A program made the translations under genes and the position numbers. The notes below the pieces were generated by a model that ran no database searches, was not told the origin of the DNA, and saw nothing but the letters and a program-made list of their open reading frames with translations. Positions 1 through 11,613 of a DNA stretch of 64,000 nucleotides are shown here, piece by piece. Positions within the stretch are counted from its first letter, which is position 1. Each line of letters starts with the position of its first letter. Source of the DNA: Trifolium pratense (taxonomy: Eukaryota > Streptophyta > Magnoliopsida > Fabales > Fabaceae); NCBI RefSeq assembly GCF_020283565.1, contig NC_060063.1, positions 40,758,635 to 40,822,634 on the forward strand, written 5' to 3'.

Positions 1-230
1 TATGTAAAAAAAAAATCTAAACTCTAATTTTCCTTTTCCAGAACCAGCAAAACTTACCATTGCCCAGCAGGATACAGCTGGTTGAACAATGATATGCAAA
101 TCTGAATTTACAAACTTGGTAATAACACAAGAATGCTTAAAGCCATAGGAAAGGAAAATGTCAACAATTTTAGCCAGTAAGAGAGTGTAGCTTACTTGGC
201 TCATGAGAGTAGCCTCTAACTATGTTGGAT

Positions 231-845
231 GGCCCCGCATTTTAAAATGAGTATTTCTTTTTGTGGTCCTAAAATTTCAAGGTTACTCTCCTCGCAGGTT
301 AATTAGTGAGTGTGTAAAATAGTAAAAAAAAGAATTAAAAAAAAAAAAACACTTTGTTGCCTAAGTAACGAACTCAGTACTAAGTTTGCTACCTATGTAG
401 CGAACGTTATAAAAAATCAAATTTTGTCCCTTCACCTCTCATGATTTTTTTTTTTAGTGAAACACAATTTCGTATGTTAAAGTGTTAATCCTTCTTTCAC
501 CCCAAGAAAATATTGTGAATGAAACACTTCATGTTATAGAATTAGACGATGTGTGTGTGGGGTGTTTTTGTGTGATACTATATGTCACAACCGCTCTAGT
601 AGTCAATAAAAATATGATCTTGGACGGTGGCTAATTTTTTATAAGATTCACTAGTTAAAGTGCAAACTGAGTTTGCACTCTAAGTATGAACAATGTTCTT
701 TCATAATATTTTCATTCATGGGGCGCATGAAGGGTGCAGACTTTGGGGGTGGGTAAAAAAAATTGCAACTCGCTATGTAGGGTGCGAACTGAGTTCGCTA
801 CGTAGATAGCGACGAGGGTATTTTTGTCATTTTACGGGGCACATG
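231..845. mobile_element. possible degenerate TIR DNA element
   Basis: The ends carry a loosely inverted GCCCCG...TAAAATGA motif (left from 231, right around 825-841). Inside, at 360-408 and 771-822, two blocks of GCTAC/GTAGC palindromes face each other. No target duplication or transposase is visible, so this is only a plausible non-autonomous transposon. Confidence 0.3.
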
Positions 846-2360
846 ACAAATCATCTAGGCCCGAAAACAATAACTCTTTTAAAGCTCAAATCACTCAATG
901 GCCCAATATACGTTAACGTCCAATATGACTCATCTATATCCAATTAAAGGTTCACTACTCTTTATACTCCTTATATTGTGTCATCCTTAGTTGATAAATG
1001 ACCCGTTGTATGGAATGATAAAACATTAATTTATGTCATTTCATCCTAGTCATATATAATTAACTAATCTCATACAAAATGAATATTATCATATCTTCTC
1101 AAGAAAGCTAAAATTAAACGAATCAAGTTTATTTCTCATCTCATACAAAAAGTTATCACGTGATTTAATAATGTCGTTTTGTCCAATTCCTTAACCTATA
1201 ATTTGTCAAATCTCAAACATAAATTTAGAATTAAACATCGTACAATAAAATTTATGATGGAGTTGAATCATCTACTGCCTTAATGTATTCTGTCATCTAT
1301 CCTACCTTAATACAATGGCGGAGACTGTAAAAAATATTAAGTGGTATGAAGAGAGAAACGATAACAAAGATTCTACAATTATAATTGGTGCAGAACAGTC
1401 ATCAGAAGAAAATTCGAATCCAAAATTATCCTGTCAAATATGTTATTTTTCTTGAAAATCAAATACACCCTAATTTTTTATTTTTTTTGCCATGAAATCA
1501 AATACACCCTAATTTTATACTAATTGTATAGAGTTCAAAAGTGTGACAAAATCTTCACATTACAAGAGAGAGTAATGGAAAAAAAAAAATATTACAAAGG
1601 ATAAATTAAAATTTGCCCAAATTTCAGAAGATATACATTCTAATTAACAATAACACATCCAAATATTTTGACATAGAATTGGAGTATCTTTGAATTAAGA
1701 GAGTTTAAAAAGAAAATCAAGTATGAGTTGTTTTTGGAGAAAGTGAAAGTGAGGTTACCAGCACTAACTCTTCAAACTTCACATACCAAGATGGTAGTCA
1801 TTACCTAAACAAGTAGTAGTAGTAGCAAAGTACCTATTTTTTTTTCTCAAAAAAAAAAGAGTAGTAGTAGTAAATTAGCAATGAAACACTTGGTAATATA
1901 ATTGAATTAAAAATTAAAAATAGCATAACACAAGAGTGTCTTATGTGGCTGACTCATAGTCTAATTTGATATGTCCTGTCAAGTGAATGCTGCCAGGCTA
2001 GCATCTTCTCCATGATTGGAGTGGGTACCACCATTTCCCTGTTTCTCTTCTGTCAATCCACATGCTTCTAATCTCTCTCTCTCTCTCTCTCGATGTATTG
2101 TTTTATAGATGTAATATTTAATTATCTATTAGTAAAATTAATTAAATATAATGTTCTTTTTATCAAAATATTCTTGACCGTGATGGAAGTCAATGTTATG
2201 CATCGTGAAATAAAGTCCTTTCTCTGATTCTTAATATAAGAAGTTCTATATAGTCTATATACATCAGTTTTTTAATATATATCTAAAAAGTGAATTTTTT
2301 CTTATATTAAGGATTGGTCGAATGGAGTAATAGAAGTTGATTATAAAAGTATATTAAGTT
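846..2360. other. gene-free AT-rich stretch
   Basis: No supported ORF, RNA or transposon termini were seen. It holds short homopolymers, a direct repeat of CAAATACACCCTAATTTT (near 1463 and 1498), TAG trinucleotide runs (1810-1875) and a CT run at 2071-2091. Confidence 0.5.
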
Positions 2361-2493
2361 CGGTGGTGATTGGCGTTGAACTTGGTAGGGAGGACCACGG
2401 TTCGATCCCCGCAACTGCGATCGGGAGGAGGCTGCAAACACTTGATGCCAGAATTGACCCCTGAACCAAATGAAAGCCAAAAAAAAAAAAAAA
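2361..2493 (+). mobile_element. tRNA-related SINE
   Basis: A Pol III-type B box GGTTCGATCCC lies at 2399-2409, preceded by a weak A-box-like TGGTGATTGGCG, and the unit ends in a 14-A tail. The 3' part (ACTGCGATC...ACTTGAT...ACTGACCCC...) recurs at 56228-56340, which supports a dispersed family. The family resembles common Medicago SINE-type repeats from general knowledge. Confidence 0.65.
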
Positions 2494-2631
2494 TATTATT
2501 TATCACCTAAAATACTTAAATAATTTAACTATTACATTAAAAATTTAAAAGATATAACTATTACAAACGAAAATTTTAAAGGACACTTAAATACATTTGT
2601 TTGTTTGTTTGTTTTTTTATCAAATAGAGTC

Positions 2632-2632
2632 A

Positions 2633-2689
<57 letters not shown>
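2632..2689. repeat. (ATT)n microsatellite
   Basis: About 19 uninterrupted ATT units. It faces an inverse TAA array about 120 bp downstream, so the two could pair as a hairpin. Confidence 0.95.
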
Positions 2690-2805
2690 GTATAATATTA
2701 TTCTTTTTTTGTTATTTTATTATGTTTATTTTATACTATACTTATTTAATATTATTACTATATTCTCACTCCACATGTCACCAATAAATTTAGATCTAAA
2801 TTCCC

Positions 2806-2806
<1 letters not shown>

Positions 2807-2850
<44 letters not shown>
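2807..2850. repeat. (TAA)n microsatellite
   Basis: About 14 TAA units, complementary in sense to the ATT array at 2632-2689. Confidence 0.95.
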
Positions 2851-2851
<1 letters not shown>

Positions 2852-2904
2852 TAACATGTAATCATCAAATTAGGTCATTGATTTATTTTATTTATTTATT
2901 TTTT

Positions 2905-3030
2905 GTCCAGTAGCTGATAGTTAGAAATTTCACCTTAAAGGTGAATAAGTAAAGTGTTTGTGGTTAGAACTCCGACTCCTACATAATATATGTGATATTT
3001 CTACCAACTGAGTAAAGCTCATGGGGACAA
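2905..3030 (+). mobile_element. SINE-like repeat, legume type
   Basis: The unit runs from GTCCAGTAGCTGA through CACCTTAAAGGTGAATAAGT, a degenerate B box GGTTAGAACTCCGAC, and ends in CCAACTGAGTAAAGCTCATGGGGACA. The same architecture recurs at 4957-5056. This block order is familiar from legume SINEs; the assignment is by recollection and the promoter boxes are decayed. Confidence 0.55.
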
Positions 3031-3130
3031 TTAGGTCATTGACTTAAGATGAAAGGATTCATGCTTACATATTCACTAAATCAATGTCTCGTAATTTAGT
3101 AAAAGACAAAAAAATGTTATTGTTCTTTTT

Positions 3131-3331
3131 GCATAATGTAGGTTGGAGATTGAGTGACTTTGTGGAGGAAAAATCACTGTGACTTTTTCGCTATGTCTGT
3201 CCTATATTACTCTCTCAGTTATCTTAATTACCATTTTTTTTCTTCATCTTTCTCTCATAAATTAAACTAAAGTCACCATGACTTTTCCTCCGAAAAGTCA
3301 CTCGGTCTCAATCCCCATCTTACATTATGTA
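3131..3331. mobile_element. fold-back MITE
   Basis: About 200 bp with inverted arms. The left arm (3131-3190: CATAATGTA, ATTGAGTGACTTT, GGAGGAAAAATCA) matches the reverse complement of the right arm (3268-3331) with a few mismatches. There is no coding capacity. A clear target duplication was not seen. Confidence 0.7.
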
Positions 3332-4744
3332 CATTGAGAAATACTACTTATTTAGGCACAACCATAAATTAGAGGTGTTAGACCGACATAAAAAAAAAAT
3401 CTCAAAATGCTTGCTTCCCATATATAATTGATTGATGTGACTATTTTATTTTTCTTTTTAATTTTTTGGATTAATGTGTGCGCGCCTAAATTTTGTGCTT
3501 ATATGATTGTGCTTAGGTAAGAATGTTTCAGCAAAACTTCCATGGTCATGTGACCATATAGTCGCACTCACATGATTATTTTATTATTTATAAAATAATT
3601 AAAAGAATAAAATAAAAAAGTAAATTTTATGAAAGTGGCTAAGAAATTTATTTTTGTCACGTGACCATATAAGAATAACTCCATGCACATTATGCAAAAA
3701 CTAACATAATCATCGTAATACTAGTAACAACTAAGATTGTTTATAAAAAAAAAAAAAAACTTTTTTTTTAATATTTTTTTTCTCTAACACTGTCACTGTG
3801 TCAAACACTCTCACATGAAAAAACACACATAAATAAACCTAGTAATAATGTAATAATTCTCTGACATGTAAAAACACCGAACAGAACACTATGCAGCCAC
3901 AAATCCATGAAGCCGTTTCAAACAATTTTGTCGGCGAAAGACGTTACTAATCATTTTCATTAACAGGTGCAATCACCAATTAGTGCTAATTAATTTATTC
4001 CATTTTATTCTTTTCATGTCTTTTTCTTCTTCCACATTCAGAATTCTATTCATTAATTCATTTTAATAATACTAGTAGGAGTATTAACTATGAAGGAAAT
4101 AGTAGAGTATAATTCATTTGGTAGATTGACCAAAATAATTCATTTGGTAAAACCCATAAGGCTTATCTTATTTGGCAAAAAAATGTCAAAATTATTAGTA
4201 TTTTAGTAGATGTTAAGATTGAAGTTTAAACTTCGATTCATTTACTTGTATGTGAGAAAGTTTATAATAATTTTGTCATTTTATTATCTACAAAAAAAAA
4301 AAAAAATCATTTGATAGAAATATTACAGGTGATATATAGAAATTGAAGTTTATTCATTTCAAAAGGTTAAATTTTCTAATTACTACGTACGCAAATAAAA
4401 AACGGTGCTTATAAAAAAACAATCATGTTTTTTTTTCTCTCCATGTTATAACACTACCATTGTTATTTAGCGGTAATTAATTTTTAAAATTTGAGTAAAT
4501 TATTTTCTTTTCAAACATAAAGGTTAGAGATCGGACCTATGATGCTTGCTTAATACGTTTAAATTTCTTACCACTTAAACTAATTTATCGATGAATTAGT
4601 AATTTTTTTTTCAAATGAAATTATAAATATGAATGAAACTCACACAATTATGAGACATCAAATTTGAATCCAAATAAAAACATTTAACGAAACAATATTT
4701 GTCTTTGTCGATAGAACTAGAACTAAAACCAATTTTTCTTCTTT
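3332..4744. other. gene-free AT-rich stretch
   Basis: Homopolymer-rich non-coding DNA upstream of the polygalacturonase-like gene. No ORF, RNA gene or transposon termini could be supported. Confidence 0.5.
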
Positions 4745-4830
4745 CTCTCGGTGCCGGGTCTCGAACCGAGTTTCTCTAGATTGAGGATTAACTCCTCAAC
4801 CAAGTGACTTCTCGGGAGACAGGCGAACTA
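4745..4830 (-). mobile_element. tRNA-related SINE fragment
   Basis: Read on the minus strand it has an A-box-like AAGTCACTTGGTTGAGG and a good B box CGGTTCGAGACCC, spaced as in tRNA-derived SINEs. It does not fold as a functional tRNA because no anticodon arm or acceptor pairing is evident. Confidence 0.5.
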
Positions 4831-4882
4831 AAACCAATTTTTATTAAAAGAAGAAACTAAAACCCATCAATATTGTCAAAAT

Positions 4883-5212
4883 AAATAAAAGACAAATCAT
4901 TGAAAATTCACATACAAAGTGAAGAGATTGAAGTTTGAACCCGATCATGACATCTGACCTAGTAATTCCACTTAAGTTGGATAAGTGGAATGACCGATGT
5001 TCGAATCCGACTCTCTGCATATATAATGTAATGTCACTGCAAATTGAACTAAGCTCAAGATACAATGTAAGCTTTTTTTTCTTTTTTCTTTTTGTTGATA
5101 GACGAAATGACAAAGTCATTGAAAACTCACACACATAAAGTAGAGTGATCGGGGTTCGAATCCCGATCCTGACATCCAACACTAATAATTTTGATATTTC
5201 TATCAGTCGAAC
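4883..5212 (+). mobile_element. cluster of SINE-like units
   Basis: Three tRNA-related blocks are packed together. A partial unit (4883-4956) and a fuller one (5092-5212, with B box GGTTCGAATCCC at 5153-5164) share TCATTGAAAA...TCACA...GACATC. Between them lies a copy of the 2905-3030 family (4957-5056; B box GTTCGAATCC). The arrangement suggests insertion of one SINE into or beside another. Confidence 0.55.
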
Positions 5213-5404
5213 TAGGATTTCTAGACGATATGTATAACATTTTACTTCCCTAATTTAAATAAGAAAACTTCTTACCAAATATTTGTACATATATATGAAT
5301 GGACCATTAATCTTCTTCATTTGCTGTCATTTTTTAACATGGGTAGCTTAATTCTTTAATTTTTTATTTCTTATAATAATACTCACACAAAAACTGCATA
5401 AAGC

Positions 5405-5466
5405 TTCTTCTTTTCCTCTTGTTCCTCTTCTTCTTCTTCTTCTTCCTTTTCATCTCTTTCTCTCTG
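5405..5466 (+). promoter_or_regulatory. CT-rich leader of the GH28 gene
   Basis: A pyrimidine-rich tract made mostly of CTT repeats lies 110-170 bp before the start codon. Such tracts are common in plant core promoters and 5' leaders. No convincing TATA box could be tied to it; TATATATGAATGG at 5288-5300 is the nearest candidate. Confidence 0.4.
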
Positions 5467-5577
5467 CAATTTCATTTTTTTTTCAATTTTTTTTTGTCAC
5501 TTGTTTTTGCTTTGGCACCAGTGCTAGTTCTTGTCTCCTATAGTCTCTGACCCTTTTGCCAGCTTTGACCTGAGAAG

Positions 5578-8500
5578 ATGCTTGTAAGTACGTTTCTCTC
5601 TGTGTTCATTTTTTTTTGTTGTTTATACTTTCTTTGTCTTTTGAGTTTTTACCTTAAACTTGTTCCAAATCTGGGTCTTTATTGTTTTGTTTTTCAATTT
5701 TCATTATAATAACTAAAAGGGTCTCTTCAAGTTTCGATCTTTGTTTGGATTTTATATGTTTGAGTCAATGTTTGTATGTTTCATTCATGTGGGTCGTGTT
5801 CAAATTCTATGTATTAGATTTGTTCTTTTGGGTTGTTCTGTTTTTTTGCTATGATTTTCTATGACAATGGTGATTGTTGTCTATGGTGGAGTTTTCATCA
5901 AATTTTATTCAATTTTGATCTGATTAATTGATCTGATTAACTTGCATTATAGTTTAATTTCAGCTGAGAATTCCCTTTTCAAGTTCTTTCTCATATGCTT
6001 TTGTTTCATATGTAATAATATTTTTGTTGAAGTGAATCTCTCATTGGTTGGTGTGTGAAAATGTGAAAATGAGAATTATTGTTGCTTTATTTCATTGTTT
6101 TTGCTTTGAATTTTTCATTTCTATTGTTGTGTTTGTTCATTCTTGTTCCAGATATATGTTTTTAACATCTTTCAATTTGAAGTGAATTCTTGATTCATGA
6201 ACAAATTTATCTCTATTTGATGACCATGTGATTACATTCAGTTAATTTGTTTTCTTAAATTATTATCAGTGTCGTGTCTGATATCTGTCTGTGTCTGATG
6301 TATGTTTGTCTTTGTGTCGTGTCTGGTGTCTTTCTGTGTCTGATGTCTCTGGTGATTAATTGGTTTGTGTGACCTTTTTTCAGGTGGCATTGCTCTTGCT
6401 TCTGGCATTGAGCAATGTCGTGAATGTTTATGGAGATGTTGAGCAGTGTGGTTCGAATCCAAAATTGGATCCTAGACCACATAGTGTCTCTATTTTGGAG
6501 TTTGGTGCAGTTGGGGATGGTAAAACACTGAATACAATTGCATTCCAGAATGCAATTTTCTATCTCAAGTCATTTGCCGATAAGGGTGGTGCTCAGCTCT
6601 ATGTGCCACCAGGAAATTGGCTCACGGGTAGTTTCAATCTTACCAGCCATCTTACCCTATTTTTGGAGAAAGGCGCTGTCATTATTGGATCTCAGGTACT
6701 TTCACCTCTTGCTTCATTTTCTTACTAGTAGTAATATTTTAAAATTAACAGTTTTGTCATTTTTATGCGAGCAAATCATCATTTTGGTCCCGGAAAGTGT
6801 AAGGCGGTGTCACTATGGTCCTTGAATGCATTGAAATAACAAAAACATCACTGAGTATGTATTTTGTTAGTGATTTTGTGGACTAAGCTAACCATTAGAA
6901 GAGACATGAGGATCAAATGATGTTTTTGTAATTTTAATACATTTAAGGACTATAGTGTGAGTGTTTGACGCCTATGGGGATCAAAATGACTGTTTACTCT
7001 TTTTATGTTGATTTGTTGCAATGTTGTTAAATAATGGCTATAGCAGCGCTATAGCATAGCACAATTTGAACAGATTGTGTAATGTTCTGTTAAATAACGG
7101 CTATAGCAGTGCTATGTCATTGTAGCATAGCGGAATTTGACCAAACAACTATTTTTAGTGATCTGTGATTGACAAAACTGATTTCTTGTGTATAAAGATA
7201 TTTCATGTTCAACCAATTTGAGGGTAATTGAGGAGTTGTTTTTCTTTTTTAGGATCCATCTCATTGGGATGTTATAGAAGCCTTACCTTCTTATGGCCGA
7301 GGGAAAGATGTTCCTGACGGAAGATACAAGAGCTTGATAAATGGTAACAAGTTGGAGGATGTGGTCATAACAGGTTTGCCTATTCTGTTCCAATCCAAGT
7401 ATTTTTTTTCCTTCTCGCAATTTTTTCACGTTTTCTGTTTCTGGATTGAATTTTCAATATTTTAATGTAACTTTTACCAGGCAATAATGGAACCATCGAC
7501 GGCAATGGAATGGTTTGGTGGGAGTGGTATAAGTCTCATTCCCTTAACCACAGCCGTCCTCATCTGGTTGAAATTATATCATCCGATTCTGTCGTAGTTT
7601 CAAATCTTACATTCTTGAATGCTCCAGCATATAGCATCCACCCAGTTTATTGCAGGTATATAGTTTTCTAGATGTTCTTGATACCTCTTTTTCCAAAAGA
7701 ATGGAGTAATATTGATACAGTAACATTTAATTTGATGCAGTAATGTACATATTCAAAATATTTCAATCTCCGCTCCTCCAGAATCACCTTATACTGCTGG
7801 CATAGTACCAGGTTTGTAGTAGACCATTGACTCAATTTATACCCTCATTGTGAAAATGACAATGCCTCTATGTAATACCGACACTTCAGATTGAAGATGC
7901 ATGACACATGTGGTTACATTCAATTGTATCATTTATTTAAATTATTACCAGAGTGTCTTGTCCATGTTTGTGTCAGTGCTTCATAAAATGACTTTCAAAT
8001 TCAAACTATGAAGCACTGACACAAACACTAACATCAGACATCATGCCACGTCAACCAATGGTAGCTATTAGAACATATGATATGATTGAATGTAACCACA
8101 TGTGTCGTGTCAGGCACCAGAGACGCCTTCAATTTGAAGTGTTGGTGCTATACAGAGTCAAATATCAATAGCTTACCAAACTTTGGTGAGGCTCTATTAG
8201 CTTAACATTTGTGCACTTGATGTTTTCAGATTCTTCTGATAACGTTTGTATAGAAGATTGTATTGTATCCATTGGATTCGATGCAATTTCTCTTAAAAGT
8301 GGATGGGATGAGTATGGAATTACCTATGGAAGACCAATTGAGAAAGTACACATAAGAAGGGTTCAACTTAATGCATTTTCCGGCTCTGCTATTTCATTTG
8401 GTACTGAAATGTCTGGCGGAATTTCAAATGTACTAATAGAACATGTTCACATTTGGAACTCAAATAGTGGCGTTGAGTTCAGAACAAACATAGGAAGAGG

Positions 8501-8906
8501 TGGTTATATAAAAGAAATTGCAATATCAAACCTAGAAATGGAAAATGTTCATACAGCAATTTCAGCCAAAGGTAATTCTGGTTTTCATCCTGACGACAAA
8601 TTTGATCCAAAAGCTTTTCCACTTTTGAATCACATTACTTTGAAGGATATTATCGGCGCGAATATCACAGTTGCTGGAAGCTTTTCTGGAATAGAAGAAT
8701 CACCCTTCACAAACATTTGCCTTTCAAATATAACCTTGTCAATAAATTCGGCTTCTTCCGTTACATGGGAATGTTCAAATGTCTCGGGATTTTCAGACTC
8801 GGTGTCCCCTAAACCTTGTCAAGAACTTGATAACCCTTCAAATTCTTCTTCATCGTCTTGTTTCTACCTCATGAGTCCTCTCGGTGGAAAAACTGCAGGA
8901 CTTTAA
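5578..8906 (+). CDS. polygalacturonase-like GH28 protein, six exons
   Basis: Predicted secreted pectin-acting glycoside hydrolase family 28 protein of 453 residues. Exons: 5578-5583, 6384-6695, 7253-7373, 7481-7655, 7741-7811 and 8230-8906; all introns are GT-AG and phases join cleanly. The first exon codes only Met-Leu; the ATG was chosen because splicing to 6384 creates a leader (MLVALLLLLALSNVVNVYG, cleavage near residue 19) before DVEQC. Family landmarks follow: FGAVGDGKT near 50, TIDGNGMVWW, VPDSS at 227-231, LKSGWDEYG at 250-258, FGTEMSGG at 285-292 and YIK at 321-323. Canonical NTD is changed to YTA (about 222-225), the DD pair to FD (245-246), and GHG is absent. I recall a plant subclade (At3g06770-like) with similar changes, so this may be a normal clade trait. 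Intron 5 carries a MITE. Enzymatic activity is uncertain; gene identity is not. Confidence 0.88.
6268..6353. repeat. TGTCTG-rich short tandem repeats
   Basis: In intron 1 of the GH28 gene, degenerate units of GTGTCTGATGT and GTGTCGTGTCTG repeat about six times. Similar TGTGTC/GACACA words occur in the intron 5 MITE, so this may be a relic of the same family. Confidence 0.6.
7020..7145. repeat. dispersed GCTATAGCAG repeat
   Basis: In intron 2 of the GH28 gene, two imperfect direct copies of GTTAAATAAYGGCTATAGCAG...GCATAGC lie about 60 bp apart. Related GCGCTATAGCG sequence with TATGCATCAG flanks occurs at 29240-29400 and 35437-35545, indicating a dispersed transposon-derived family. Confidence 0.5.
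7878..8148. mobile_element. fold-back MITE in intron 5
   Basis: The ends are inverted: ACACTTCAGATTGAAG and ACACATGTGGTTACATTCAAT on the left match GACACATGTGGTTACATTCAAT and CTTCAAATTGAAG words in the right half read on the minus strand. A second, inner hairpin pairs TTTGTGTCAGTGCTTCATA with its complement near 8010-8030. It has no ORF. It sits wholly inside the GH28 intron and leaves the splice sites intact. Confidence 0.65.
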
Positions 8907-8927
8907 TAAATCGTTCACAAAACAAAC

Positions 8928-9012
8928 GATCTGGCGCAATTGGTTGATGCGTGTATATGTGAGTATTGTAAATCTTGGGGTACTGAGTTCGATTCCTGCT
9001 CATAAAAAAACA
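8928..9012 (+). mobile_element. SINE fragment in the GH28 3' flank
   Basis: A box-like TGGCGCAATTGG at 8933-8944 and B box GAGTTCGATTCC about 45 bp later have tRNA-like spacing, followed by a short A-rich tail. It starts about 20 bp after the GH28 stop codon and could be part of its 3' UTR. Confidence 0.55.
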
Positions 9013-9744
9013 AGATGAAGAAACGAATCGCAAATAGGCTACATTCTTTCCAAAATAAGACAGTTGTTCATTTTTTTCCTTTTGTTCCTTCCATTCCTTA
9101 GATTTCAATTCTTGCATATTCCAAAATAGGTCATTATTTGTACAGCTTCATTTCTTCATTCATGTGTAAGGAAATTTTGGTAGTGCCTTTACAGAAAGGA
9201 CTCAAAATGTGATAGTTTACATTTTTGCATTAGTTTCATTGTTATTTCATTTCACTGTAAAGCATGTAGTGGATTTGGTGATACTTCAATTAAAGAAAGT
9301 TCAATTTTAAGTAATAATTTTCATTTCTTTGTTGTCTTGTTATTGATCTTAAATCACTATTTTTCAATGAGTCATCCAATATATGTATCTTCTTGCAATA
9401 TTGAAATAGTTAAGTTTGTAATGGAATTTGATTTGATGGGATGATACTAAATTATAAATGGAATATGACAGTCAGCAAAAGTGAGATGACATCAACATAA
9501 TGAATATTGGTGGCTTAAACTTTTGCCAACTAGCATAATCAATCAAAGCCAGATAGGAGGGGGGGTCCTTTAAGCTGTCTTTGTCTAATTTTGAGATCCA
9601 ATGTTGGACCAAAATATGTGGTTTAATTTACAGTAATCTGCTGCTAAGTGGCCTAGTCCGGACAAAATTGTTTTGTCTCTGCCCGGATGAATGAATTCGG
9701 ACGAGATGTTTTGTCTCCGTTCGGATGAATCAATTCGGACGAGA
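9013..9744. other. 3' flank of the GH28 gene
   Basis: Non-coding sequence, including a likely 3' UTR; several AATAAA-like words exist but no single poly(A) site stands out. Toward the right end the repeated GAATTCGGACGAGA phrase (near 9690 and 9730) leads into the LINE remnant. Confidence 0.4.
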
Positions 9745-10452
9745 GCTACTAAGGTGTTTGCTGACAGGCTTACTTATATTATGTCTTCGATCATATCACG
9801 GCACGCAACTAGAGAGGTTTCGTCAAAGGTAGATAAATTGGTGATTGTATTGTTTGATCTCTGAAGCTATCAATATGTTGCACCAAAGATCTTATAGAGG
9901 TAACTTGGTTTTAAAATTGACATTTTCAAGGTTTTTGGCTTTATTTCTAATTTTTGTCACTGGCTCGAGGTCATTTCTTTATTCTTCCGAACTTTCTATT
10001 TTTGTTAATCGTAAAGCTTCTAGTTACTTTTCTTATAAAAGTGATATTAGACAGGGAGATTCTTTGTTTCTCTCTATGGTGATGTTTCCGGCCAGATCAT
10101 TTATAATGCTAAATCTACTATTTATACGCGTCATATCACCGGTAACATAAGAGATATGCTTTCTAACCGTTTGAGTTTCTCGTCTGCCAATTCCTATTGC
10201 TGGTAGAATTAAATCTAAATTGGCATCTTGGAAAGCTTATCTTCTCGCTATTGTTGGCATAGTACAGTTAGTTAGGAGTGTTATACATGGCATGACGATT
10301 TACAACTTTCTCATATATTCTTGGCCTATTTCTTTGTTGTGCGAGATCGACAGGAGGATTAGAAATTTTGTATTGTCAAGTTACTTTAGTTGGTGCTTAT
10401 TGGTCATTGCGGTTTGGCGCACATTTTATGCACTCCTACGTAGAAAAGTGAA
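9745..10452 (+). pseudogene. degenerate L1-type LINE reverse transcriptase
   Basis: Fragments in all three forward frames match plant non-LTR reverse transcriptase in the right order. ATKVFADRLTYIM lies near 9750, then SEAINMLHQRSYRGNL near 9870, FVNRKASSYFS...RQGDSL near 10000-10065, and LASWKAYLLAIVGIVQLVRSVIHGM near 10218. Frameshifts separate them, the YADD region is not recognisable, and the 5' and 3' ends are missing. The right end is cut off by the Sirevirus LTR at 10456. Recognition rests on motif order known for L1 elements. Confidence 0.8.
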
Positions 10453-10455
10453 GAT

Positions 10456-11543
10456 TGTTGGAACAAAATTGATTTAAAAATGTTTGCCCCTAAATCTATT
10501 AAGGTTTTGATGATAACAAAGTATTAATAAACAATTGGAAGGACTAAAAATTTAATTTAAGTGTGCAGGACTTAGATTCAATTAAGCTCTGATTAATGAT
10601 CAGAAGATAAGGACTTCAGAAGTTTGTAAGTATTCAGAAGATTGTGAGACTCAGAAGTTGTAATCTTCAGACGATGAAGTCTTCAGAACTTCTTAAGGTC
10701 TTAACTTCATCAAGCTCTGATGATCTTCTTGAAGTTTGTAAAGATTCTCTTTTGCAAGTCAACTCTTCTACCAATGAAGAAAAGGACCTTTCAAGCCTGA
10801 TCAGAACAGCTAATCTCTTTCTGTCTGTTCTCTTTTGAGAACGTGGGTCATCAGTTGTGTTAGCTGAATAAGGAAAGTCTTCTCTGCAGTAGTCAAAGTA
10901 CCTGAAACTCTTACTTAGTTTTGGATACAACCAAACTGCATCAAGACAGGCTGCTTGAAGACAAAAGGTTATCTACTTCAACGGTCATCTTTACAACGAC
11001 TCTTTTCTAGTCATATATATACTAGAAGGATCAGATATATATCAATATTAAGGATCATTAACACGGACGAACAAACTCTGAATTCCTCATACAAAGCTCT
11101 GAACCTCTGAACTGTGTTGTTGCACTTTTAGTTCAAATATTTAGTATTTGTTCTTCTAGGTTCTGACTAAGAGCTGTTGTATACTTTCCATTACTTTATT
11201 ATATCTTGTACTTGAGATAACTTAAGCTTGTGTGCTTAAGTGTGAAGTCTTAGCTTGTGTGCTTGGGCAGTGTTGAGAAGTCTCTTGCTTGTGTGCTTGA
11301 GCAGTTGTAATCTTGTGTGATTAATTATAGTGAAATCCCTTGGAAGTGCAAGGGGACTGGACTACTCTCGTTTTGTGAGAGGAACCAGTATAAATTGCTT
11401 GTGTGATCTCTCTCTCTCTCTCTTAACTTGTTTTATTGTGTATTTTATCCGCTGCTGTTGTAGTTAAGTTAAGAACTTGAAAAAGTTTTAAACTTGACTA
11501 AAACACAATTCAACCCCCCCCTTCTTGTGTTTTCACACCTTCA
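10456..11543 (+). repeat. Sirevirus 5' LTR, copy 1
   Basis: 1088 bp starting TGTTGGAACA and ending CACACCTTCA. It contains a TATA-like CATATATATACTAG near 11014-11027, a CT microsatellite at 11407-11422 and an eight-C run just before the 3' end. The same sequence recurs 12.01 kb downstream. Confidence 0.93.
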
Positions 11544-11545
11544 AT

Positions 11546-11558
11546 TGGTATCTAGAGC
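11546..11558 (+). promoter_or_regulatory. primer binding site, tRNA-Met type
   Basis: TGGTATCTAGAGC lies two bases after the LTR. The usual plant initiator-Met site reads TGGTATCAGAGC, so an extra T is present. The same variant is at 23558-23570. Confidence 0.75.
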
Positions 11559-11613
11559 TCTGGTCTGTTACTTTCACTTAACAGTGAGACAGTAAAGATC
11601 TTGTGAGAACACT

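Noticed and set aside
2605..2787. 60-codon frame with a tyrosine run
   Set aside because: It is simply the ATT microsatellite read as TAT/TAY codons; no gene context.
4745..4830. tRNA gene
   Set aside because: Pol III boxes are present but acceptor and anticodon stems do not pair; SINE fragment is the better reading.
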